From Prevotella sp. (lineage in GTDB: Bacteria; Bacteroidota; Bacteroidia; Bacteroidales; Bacteroidaceae), in assembly GCA_021204905.1 (NCBI GenBank), contig JAJPYN010000018.1, forward strand, positions 1 through 64,000: DNA of 64,000 bases, written 5' to 3'. Of this stretch, positions 57,535-64,000 are shown in pieces (position 1 is the stretch's first letter; each line of letters opens with the position of its first letter). The notes under the pieces were generated by a model, which searched no databases, was not told the origin of the DNA, and saw only the letters and a program-made list of their open reading frames with translations. The position numbers and the translations under genes were made by a program.

Positions 57535-58040
57535 TACCCGTTGACAGCGTTTACAAGATAGGGCAGCTCGGCAGGCCCCACGCTCTCGGCGGCGAGATAG
57601 TGTTTTTTTGCGACGACGACATCTTCGACCGTTGCGACGCGGACTGCCTCCTACTGAAGCTCGACGGACTGCTTGTGCCGTTCTTCATCGAGGAATACCG
57701 CTTTCAAACCGCCGACCGCGTGCTGATGAAGTTTGACGGCATCGACACGAAAGAACAGGCGGCGGAGCTTGTCGGCGCGGAAGTATATTTCCCGAAAGAT
57801 GTCGCCGCGACGCTCGACGACGGACTCTCGCCCGCCGCACTGATCGGTTACGCCATATACGACACCGCGACAGGCACCGTTACCGCTCCGCTCCGCCGTA
57901 TCGACACCGCGACGGACAACCCGCTGTTCGAGCTCGCAGACGGGACGCTCATCCCCGTTGCGGAGGAGTGGATAGAAGATATTGACCACGAAAAGAAAAC
58001 CATACGTATGACCCTTCCCGAAGGATTACTCGCACTATGA
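57531..58040 (+). CDS. rimM: Ribosome maturation factor RimM
   Basis: 169 aa. N-terminal RimM beta domain (DSVYKIGQLGRPHALGGEIV, FRFQ-type strand VLMKFDGIDTKEQAAELVGA) and C-terminal PRC-barrel-like part (LFELADGTLIPVAEEWIEDI, KKTIRMTLPEGLLAL). Assists 30S head assembly through S19. Start and stop both overlap the neighbouring genes (4 bp each), so murA-rimM-dxr are tightly coupled. Confidence 0.95.
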   Translation: MIPVDSVYKIGQLGRPHALGGEIVFFCDDDIFDRCDADCLLLKLDGLLVPFFIEEYRFQTADRVLMKFDGIDTKEQAAELVGAEVYFPKDVAATLDDGLSPAALIGYAIYDTATGTVTAPLRRIDTATDNPLFELADGTLIPVAEEWIEDIDHEKKTIRMTLPEGLLAL

Positions 58041-59206
58041 CCGGCACGGACGACACAAGAAAACAGCAGATATGCATCCTCGGCTCCACCGGCTCTATCG
58101 GCACGCAGACGTTAGACGTTATCCGTCGGCACCGCGACCGCTACGAGGCATATTGTCTGACGGCTAACACGCGCACGGCAGAGCTTGCGGCACAGGCTCG
58201 CGAGTTCCGTCCCGCCTGCGTCGTCATCGCCGATGAGAGTCGTTATGACGAGATGAAAGCGTTGCTCGGCGACTGTAAGGACATAAAGATTTATGCGGGC
58301 GCGGCGGCGTTGGACCAAGTTGTTGAGGCGGAGCCGGTAGATATGGTGCTTGCCGCGATGGTCGGTTTTGCGGGACTAAAGCCCGTCATCCACGCCATAA
58401 AAGCCGGCAAGAAGATATGCCTCGCCAACAAGGAGACGCTTGTCGTGGCGGGCGAGTTGATATGCTCCCTCGCGCAGGAACACCGGTCTCCCATTCTCCC
58501 CGTCGACTCCGAGCACAGCGCCATCTTCCAAAGCCTCGTCGGGGAGGACTGTAATGAAATAGAGAAAATACTCCTCACGGCAAGCGGCGGACCGTTTCGC
58601 ACGTTCCCTTTGGAAAAGATGAAGAACGTAACCGCCGCCGACGCGTTAAGGCATCCGACGTGGGATATGGGGGCGAAGATAACAATTGACTCCGCGTCGA
58701 TGATGAACAAAGGCTTCGAGGTGATAGAAGCGCGGTGGCTGTTCGGCATCCCGGCGGACAAGATACAGGTGTTGGTCCATCCGCAGAGCATAGTGCATTC
58801 GGCGGTGCAGTTTCGCGACGGTGCCGTGAAAGCGCAGCTCGGCGTGCCCGATATGCGGCTGCCGATACAGTATGCGATGTCGTTCCCGGAGCGATTACAA
58901 CTCGACCTCCCGCGCCTTGATTTATTTAAACAGCCGTTAGAGTTTTTCGAACCTGACTTAAAAAAGTTCCCTTGCCTCGCGCTGGCATACGAGGCGATAC
59001 GGCGCGGAGGCAACATGCCGTGCATCATGAACGCCGCCAACGAAACGGCGAATCTTGCGTTCCGTCAAGGCAGATGCGGCTTCCTGCAAATGGCGGATAT
59101 CATTTCCGAGACGATGGAACGCACGCCGTACATCGCCCGACCGACGCTCGACGACTATTTCGCCACAGACCGCGAGGCGCGACAGACAGCCGCAACATTA
59201 TTATAA
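58037..59206 (+). CDS. dxr: 1-deoxy-D-xylulose 5-phosphate reductoisomerase
   Basis: 389 aa. NADPH-binding CILGSTGSIGTQTLDVIRRH; metal/substrate site LPVDSEHSAIFQSL; ILLTASGGPFRTFPLEKM; HPTWDMGAKITIDSASMMNK; and GMPxMR-like VPDMRLPIQYAMSFPER. Second step of the MEP isoprenoid pathway (DXP to MEP), the fosmidomycin target. Directly coupled to rimM by a 4-bp overlap. Confidence 0.97.
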   Translation: MTGTDDTRKQQICILGSTGSIGTQTLDVIRRHRDRYEAYCLTANTRTAELAAQAREFRPACVVIADESRYDEMKALLGDCKDIKIYAGAAALDQVVEAEPVDMVLAAMVGFAGLKPVIHAIKAGKKICLANKETLVVAGELICSLAQEHRSPILPVDSEHSAIFQSLVGEDCNEIEKILLTASGGPFRTFPLEKMKNVTAADALRHPTWDMGAKITIDSASMMNKGFEVIEARWLFGIPADKIQVLVHPQSIVHSAVQFRDGAVKAQLGVPDMRLPIQYAMSFPERLQLDLPRLDLFKQPLEFFEPDLKKFPCLALAYEAIRRGGNMPCIMNAANETANLAFRQGRCGFLQMADIISETMERTPYIARPTLDDYFATDREARQTAATLL

Positions 59207-59233
59207 TATTACAAACATACAAGATAAACCGAT

Positions 59234-60607
59234 ATGACAACATTTCTAATTAAAGCCGCACAGTTCATCCTTGCACTGCTTCTGCTGGTCCTGCTCCACG
59301 AGTTGGGACACTTTTTCTTCTCTAAACTCTTCGGTGCAAGGGTGAATAAGTTCTACGTTTTCTACTATTGGAAGTTCTCTCTATGGAAGAAAAAGATCGG
59401 CGAAACGGAGTACGGCGTGGGGTGGATTCCCCTTGGCGGCTTCTGCCAGATAGACGGGATGGTCGACGAAACACAGCTCGATAAGGAGAAGTTCAAAGCT
59501 CCGCCGAAGCCTTGGGAGTTCCGCAGCAAACCCGCTTGGCAGAGGTTGCTGATAATGCTCGGCGGCGTGCTGGTCAATTTCCTCCTCGCGCTGTTCATCT
59601 ATTCGATGATTATGTTCGCTTGGGGCGACTCTTACGTGGCGACAAAGGACATGACCTGCGGCATGAGTTTCAACAACGAGGCGAAGGCAATCGGCTTCCG
59701 CGACGGCGACATACTGCTCTCCACCGACCTGAGAGAGTTCAAATCGTTCGACGCCGACCTGTATCGCGACCTGTCGAAGGCAAAGGAATGCCGTGTCCTG
59801 CGCGACGGCAAGACGATGACCATCCCCATGCCGGGCAACCTCAATCTGCTCGACATGATGAAGGCGAGCCCCTCTTTCGTTACGCCGCTCATACCCGCCG
59901 TGGTGGACAGCGTGCTGCCGGAGGGTCCCGCAAAGGCGGCGGGCATCATGCCGGACGACCGTGTGCTGGCGGTTGGCGGGCAGACGGTCAACTCGTGGAA
60001 CGAGATTTTCGACATTCTCGGGCACAGGTCTGACGGACTGATAGATGCCCGGACACGGCGCGACAGCCTCGACCTGCGCACGGTAAGCGTGGTGTTCCGG
60101 CATGCCGAAGCAGCGACGGCGGACACCGCGACGATAGTTCTCACGCCGGAGATGCAGTTCGGAGTAACGGTGGCAAGTGCGGTGGGCAACTACAAGGAGA
60201 CACATATCGCTTACGGATTTTGGAGCAGCTTCCCCGCGGGAGTGAAGTACGGGATCAACGTGCTGGGCGGTTACGTGGGCGACTTGAAGTATGTCTTCTC
60301 CTCCGACGGCGTGAAAAGTCTCGGCGGATTCGGCACTATCGGCAGTCTCTTCCCGAGCGTTTGGAACTGGCATCTCTTCTGGTTGATGACCGCATTCCTG
60401 AGTATTGTGCTCGCCTTCATGAACCTCCTGCCCATCCCCGCCCTCGACGGCGGACACGTGTTGTTCCTCCTCTACGAGATGATCACGCGCCGCAAGCCGT
60501 CGGACAACTTTATGATAGGCGCGGAATATGTCGGGTTCGGCATTCTCATCCTGCTGATGGTGGTGGCCAATCTCAACGATATTCTCCGCTGGATAGGCGT
60601 GATGTAA
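59234..60607 (+). CDS. rseP: Site-2 intramembrane metalloprotease RseP
   Basis: 457 aa. First helix with the zinc motif LLHELGHFFFSKLFG (His22, Glu23, His26). Two PDZ regions follow (YVATKDMTCGMSFNNEAKAI, GPAKAAGIMPDDRVLAVGGQ), and the C-terminal helix LLPIPALDGGHVLFLLYEMI holds the third ligand motif (NxxPxPxLDG). Cleaves anti-sigma factors or signal peptide remnants within the inner membrane. 27 bp after dxr, last of the cluster. Confidence 0.95.
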   Translation: MTTFLIKAAQFILALLLLVLLHELGHFFFSKLFGARVNKFYVFYYWKFSLWKKKIGETEYGVGWIPLGGFCQIDGMVDETQLDKEKFKAPPKPWEFRSKPAWQRLLIMLGGVLVNFLLALFIYSMIMFAWGDSYVATKDMTCGMSFNNEAKAIGFRDGDILLSTDLREFKSFDADLYRDLSKAKECRVLRDGKTMTIPMPGNLNLLDMMKASPSFVTPLIPAVVDSVLPEGPAKAAGIMPDDRVLAVGGQTVNSWNEIFDILGHRSDGLIDARTRRDSLDLRTVSVVFRHAEAATADTATIVLTPEMQFGVTVASAVGNYKETHIAYGFWSSFPAGVKYGINVLGGYVGDLKYVFSSDGVKSLGGFGTIGSLFPSVWNWHLFWLMTAFLSIVLAFMNLLPIPALDGGHVLFLLYEMITRRKPSDNFMIGAEYVGFGILILLMVVANLNDILRWIGVM

Positions 60608-60706
60608 ACCCCTCATTCTTAGCGGCATACGCCATTTTCGCGCGTTGCATTTTGTTAGCACAACGGCGCAATGAGCAAAAAAAGGTAAAAATTATTTGCT
60701 TTTTCT

Positions 60707-60738
60707 CTTGCTTGTTCCGCCGCCTTGTACTATTTTTG
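60707..60738 (+). promoter_or_regulatory. Probable promoter of the endonuclease/exonuclease/phosphatase-family gene
   Basis: TATTTTTG (60731-60738) with CTTG (60707-60710) at the -33 distance, 71 bp before ATG 60810. Confidence 0.5.
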
Positions 60739-60809
60739 TCTGCTTCAATATCGAAGACAATTTTAAACCAAAAACGTTAAAACCTTTAACAAAAACCAAT
60801 TTGAACAAT

Positions 60810-61856
60810 ATGCGGAAACAGTTGATTTTTACTGTCTTGCTGGCGGCGATGAGCCTGTCTTGCCACGCGCAGGAGAAGACGTTCGCCCTTTATGCCGTCG
60901 GCTTTTACAACCAAGAGAACCTGTTCGACACTATTCACGACGAGGGCAAGAACGACTATGCTTTTCTGCCCGGCGGTTCGTATAAATGGAACACGCTGAA
61001 ATACGTGAATAAACTGAAAAACATGGCGCAGGTTTTAGCCGACCTCGGCACCGACAAACTGCCGGGCGTGGGCTGCGCGTTCATCGGCATGGCCGAGGTG
61101 GAGAACGACCGCGTGCTCGACGACCTCACGGCGCAGGAGCCCATCGCCGAGCGCGGCTTGAAATACATCCACATCGAAGGACCCGACAAGCGCGGCATCG
61201 ATGTAGCTGCCCTTTACAACCCGCGCCTGTTCACGCCGAAGAAGATTTTCGACAAGCAATATGTCTATGAGAACGGCGACACAACCCACCACACGCGGCC
61301 GTTCCTCGTCGTGCAGGGCGAGCTCGCCGGCGAAGACATCACCTTTGTCGTGTGCCACCTGCCCTCGCGCGGCGCAGAAGGCAAGTTCCGCGACTGGGGC
61401 GGCAAGCAGGTAAGGGCGTTGACCGACTCGATCCGCGCCTCGCAGCCCGAGATGAAGATTATGGTGATGGGCGATATGAACGACGACCCGGACAACACGT
61501 CGATGGCGAAATACCTCGGTGCGCGCCGCGAGATTAAGGATGTGAAAAAGGGCGATTTCTACAACCCGTGGTGGAACATCCTGCGCAAGAACGGGCAGGG
61601 CACGCTCGCCTACCAAGGGTCGTGGAACCTGTTCGACCAGATCATGCTGTCCGACAACCTCCTTTGTGCAAAGGGCGAGCAGGACTATTCCTCGCTTAAG
61701 TTTTACACCAACCACATCTTCCGCCGCGACTACCTGATGCAGACCGAAGGCAAATATAAAGGCACGCCCAAACGCACATCGGCCGGCGGCGTGTGGATGA
61801 ACGGCTATTCCGACCACCTGCCCGTCGTGGCTTACCTCATCAAAGAGCTTAAATAG
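60810..61856 (+). CDS. Secreted endonuclease/exonuclease/phosphatase family protein
   Basis: 348 aa from ATG 60810; the ORF-track start at 60696 falls within the promoter. Signal peptide MRKQLIFTVLLAAMSLSCHA. EEP-fold motifs: VGFYNQENLFDTIHDEG, FIGMAEVENDRVLDDLTAQ (catalytic Glu), VVCHLPSRGAEGKFRDWGGK (catalytic His), MVMGDMNDDPDNTS, and the closing YSDHLPVVAYLI. It hydrolyses phosphodiester or phosphomonoester bonds in the periplasm or outside; the substrate could be nucleic acid or a lipid or sugar phosphate. The udk ATG starts right after its stop codon. Confidence 0.9.
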   Translation: MRKQLIFTVLLAAMSLSCHAQEKTFALYAVGFYNQENLFDTIHDEGKNDYAFLPGGSYKWNTLKYVNKLKNMAQVLADLGTDKLPGVGCAFIGMAEVENDRVLDDLTAQEPIAERGLKYIHIEGPDKRGIDVAALYNPRLFTPKKIFDKQYVYENGDTTHHTRPFLVVQGELAGEDITFVVCHLPSRGAEGKFRDWGGKQVRALTDSIRASQPEMKIMVMGDMNDDPDNTSMAKYLGARREIKDVKKGDFYNPWWNILRKNGQGTLAYQGSWNLFDQIMLSDNLLCAKGEQDYSSLKFYTNHIFRRDYLMQTEGKYKGTPKRTSAGGVWMNGYSDHLPVVAYLIKELK

Positions 61857-62489
61857 ATGGAGAAAATCACCATCATCGGCATCGCCGGCGGCACCGGGTC
61901 GGGCAAGACCACCGTCGTGGCGAAGATCGTGAACGCCTTGCCGAAAGACAGCGTGGTGGTCGTGCCGCTCGACTCGTATTACAACGACACATCATCGCTC
62001 ACGGCCGAGGAGCGCCGCGCCGTCAATTTCGACCACCCCAACGCGTTCGACTGGAAGTTGCTCATCAAGCATGTCAACGAGCTGCGCAACGGCCGCGCTG
62101 TCGAGCAACCGACATATTCCTACATCCTGTCGAACCGCCTGCCCGAGACCGTCCATGTCGAGCCGCGACCGGTGATTATCCTCGAAGGCATCATGGTGCT
62201 TCACGAGAAACGCCTGCGCGACATGATGGACCTTAAGATTTATGTCGACTGCGACTCCGACGAAAGGCTTATAAGAAACATCAAGCGCGACACCATCGAC
62301 CGCGGACGAACGGTTACGATGGTGATGGACCGCTACCAGCAAGTGCTCAAACCCATGCACGAGCAGTTCATCGCGCCCACGAAGCGCTACGCCGACCTGA
62401 TCATCCCCGAGGGCGGCAACAACGTCAAAGGCATCAAAATCCTCATCGAGTACGTCGAGACGCTAACGAACAAGCACGGCTTGCGCTAA
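61857..62489 (+). CDS. udk: Uridine kinase
   Basis: 210 aa. P-loop GIAGGTGSGKTTVVAKIVNA, then PLDSYYNDTSSLTAEERRAV, NFDHPNAFDWKLLIKHVNEL, ILEGIMVLHEKRLRDMMDLK, and a lid with RLIRNIKRDTIDRGRTVTMV. Phosphorylates uridine or cytidine in pyrimidine salvage, cytoplasmic. No intergenic base between the upstream stop and its ATG. Complements the deoxynucleoside kinases elsewhere in the window. Confidence 0.96.
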   Translation: MEKITIIGIAGGTGSGKTTVVAKIVNALPKDSVVVVPLDSYYNDTSSLTAEERRAVNFDHPNAFDWKLLIKHVNELRNGRAVEQPTYSYILSNRLPETVHVEPRPVIILEGIMVLHEKRLRDMMDLKIYVDCDSDERLIRNIKRDTIDRGRTVTMVMDRYQQVLKPMHEQFIAPTKRYADLIIPEGGNNVKGIKILIEYVETLTNKHGLR

Positions 62490-62570
62490 GGCTTTCGAAA
62501 GGCATTCAAATTATTTCGAAAACGACAATAAATACTAATCAATCCAATTTTTAAACCTAACAGAAAAAGT

Positions 62571-64000
62571 ATGCAAAAAAAGCTTCAACTACTCTTGTTG
62601 GCTCTGTGCGCTGCGACCGCAGCTATGGCGCAAGACACCGAGCCGTCTGCTTCTTCACAAGTAGTAAGACAACAGGGTGGGGCAACGGACATGCAGTTCA
62701 CTTTCACGGAGAGCCAGCTCGGCGAAGACGATGATATGACGCAAAACGTGATACTCATCTCCTCGGCCAGCGACCTCTTCGCCAGCCAAGTGGGCTACGG
62801 GTTCTCGGCAATGAGGTTCAGGTATCGCGCGCTTTCGCAAAAGTATAACGATATCTACATCAACGGTTTGCAGATGAACGACCTCGAATCCGGACAGTTC
62901 CGCTACTCCCTCGTGGGCGGCCTGAACAACCAGACGCGCAGCATGGAGGCATCGTTGCCCTTCGAGGACAACCAATTCTCCGTGTCGGCGCTCGGCGGGT
63001 CGAACAACTACAACTTCCGCGCGGGCAGCATGCCGGTGGGACATCGCGCCTCCATCCTCGCAACAAACAGCAACTATGTGCTGCGCGGGATGTACACGTA
63101 CAGCAGCGGGTTCAACCAGAAAGGCTGGGCCTTCACCGGCAACCTCACCTACCGCTGGGCGCACCGCGGCTACGTGAAAGGCACCTTCTACAACGCCCTG
63201 TCGTATTTCCTCGGCGTGGAGAAGATTATCAACGAGAAGAACAACCTCTCCTTCGCCACATGGGGCAACCCCACCGAACGCTCCACGCAGGGCGCGGCCA
63301 CCGACGAGAGCTACTGGTTGGCCAACTCGAACTACTACAACCCCTACTGGGGCTATCAGGGCGGCAAAATCCGCAACTCGCGCGTGGTGAATGACTTCGC
63401 CCCGTCCGCACTCCTCACTTGGGACTTTAAGATCAGCGACAAGGCCAAGCTGACCACCACCTTCGGCGGGCACTACTCGATGTACAAGAGCACGAAGCTC
63501 AATTATAACAACTCCGACAACCCGCAGCCCGACTACTGGAAGAACCTGCCGTCGAGCTACTACGATGTCGAGGACCCGGAGTCGAACTCGGAGCAGGAAT
63601 ACGCCAGCTGGGTGAACGCCTACGAATACCTCACGGGCTCGGAGGCCAACCGCCAGATCAACTGGGACCGCCTGTATTACTCCAACACGCAAGCCAGCGC
63701 GCAAGGGGCCGACGCAATGTATTTCATCGAGGCCAAGCACAACGACGCGCTTAACCTGCAACTGAACAGCGTGCTCAACCTCGAGCTCGACCCGATGAAG
63801 CACCTCAATGTGGGCTTCGGGCTCGGCACCAACCGCGGCCGCCACTACCTGACGATGGAGGATATGCTCGGCGCAACGACGTTCCACAACCTGAACACCT
63901 ACGCCATCGGCACCTACGCGCCCACATCCGATGAGGTGCAGTACGACCTCGACAACCGCGACGCTGTGGTGAAAGAAGGCGATGTCTTCCGCTACGATTA
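62571..64000 (+). CDS. TonB-dependent-receptor-like outer membrane protein (partial, runs off the window)
   Basis: Open from ATG 62571 to the window end (476 codons); absent from the ORF track because no stop is reached. Signal peptide MQKKLQLLLLALCAATAAMA. A short plug-like segment follows (VILISSASDLFASQVGYGFS, MRFRYRALSQKYNDIYINGL, QMNDLESGQFRYSLVGGLNN). Long barrel strands come next (RAGSMPVGHRASILATNSNY, GWAFTGNLTYRWAHRGYVKG). The N-terminal carboxypeptidase-regulatory-like domain usual in SusC-type receptors is missing, and the plug looks short, so it may be a specialised receptor. No SusD partner is visible in the window. Ligand unknown. Confidence 0.82.
   Translation, partial: MQKKLQLLLLALCAATAAMAQDTEPSASSQVVRQQGGATDMQFTFTESQLGEDDDMTQNVILISSASDLFASQVGYGFSAMRFRYRALSQKYNDIYINGLQMNDLESGQFRYSLVGGLNNQTRSMEASLPFEDNQFSVSALGGSNNYNFRAGSMPVGHRASILATNSNYVLRGMYTYSSGFNQKGWAFTGNLTYRWAHRGYVKGTFYNALSYFLGVEKIINEKNNLSFATWGNPTERSTQGAATDESYWLANSNYYNPYWGYQGGKIRNSRVVNDFAPSALLTWDFKISDKAKLTTTFGGHYSMYKSTKLNYNNSDNPQPDYWKNLPSSYYDVEDPESNSEQEYASWVNAYEYLTGSEANRQINWDRLYYSNTQASAQGADAMYFIEAKHNDALNLQLNSVLNLELDPMKHLNVGFGLGTNRGRHYLTMEDMLGATTFHNLNTYAIGTYAPTSDEVQYDLDNRDAVVKEGDVFRYD

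Noticed and set aside
60660-60710. Terminator after rseP (AGCAAA ... TTTGCT then T-rich)
   Set aside because: Only six pairs with a long A-rich loop; too weak to call.

Overview
The window looks like chromosome from a high-GC gut- or rumen-type Bacteroidales, most plausibly Prevotellaceae or a relative. I infer this from family content and signals, not from a database search. The main evidence is a complete type IX secretion core operon (PorP-PorK-PorL-PorM-PorN), short Bacteroidetes C-terminal sorting tails, and a DUF4290-murA-rimM-dxr-rseP block. MgtA, OprP-like and PCMD proteins fit as well. The promoters carry the Bacteroidetes -33 TTTG / -7 TAnnTTTG pattern, and Shine-Dalgarno sequences are nearly absent. 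Both tRNA genes have textbook Bacteroidetes promoters.

Layout. 1-563: the 3' end of an exported protein whose sorting tail is frameshifted, then a 54-aa acidic peptide gene missing from the ORF track. 600-750: a terminator and a 22-bp tandem palindromic repeat. 763-4259 (minus): a phosphate-selective porin, a secreted decarboxylase-cupin fusion and two tandem deoxynucleoside kinases. 4407-10331 (plus): the T9SS operon, followed by a GH3 glycosidase. 12760-17845: five exported proteins between one consensus promoter and one strong terminator. 17855-26588: pnuC, rpsO (minus), an RND efflux triad and typA. 26602-33787: an M6 protease with a sorting tail, small genes, a VanZ-like protein with an AT-rich repeat insertion, a CYTH protein with a 48-aa partner, two tandem NSS transporters and a ComEA-like gene broken at a G8 tract.

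33809-33967 is tRNA-Pro with its promoter and terminator, followed by a second short tandem repeat. 34045-39833 (minus) holds folP-cdaA, pta-ackA and a P1B-type metal ATPase. 39927-44386 holds mgtA behind four 11-bp direct repeats, a porin and a small membrane protein. 44425-52415 holds tRNA-Ser, two glycosyltransferases, a 1499-codon ORF joining a GT2 glycosyltransferase to a GH2 glycosidase, and a TlpA-like thioredoxin lipoprotein. 52614-54667 (minus) is yicC-gmk-nadD. 54859-60607 (plus) is tsaB, DUF4290, murA, rimM, dxr and rseP. 60810-64000 holds a secreted endonuclease/exonuclease/phosphatase-family protein, udk and the start of a TonB-dependent-receptor-like protein running off the end.

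How it fits together. The T9SS operon supplies the outer-membrane export machine, and at least four proteins here carry C-terminal tails of the kind it may recognise. The five-gene surface cassette, the glycosidases and the porins suggest a glycan-using surface lifestyle. The most unusual items are the GT2-GH2 fusion, the 11-bp-phased repeats at the mgtA promoter, the homopolymer-broken ComEA-like gene, and repeat-driven insertions in several proteins. I saw no CRISPR array, insertion sequence, integrase or phage module.
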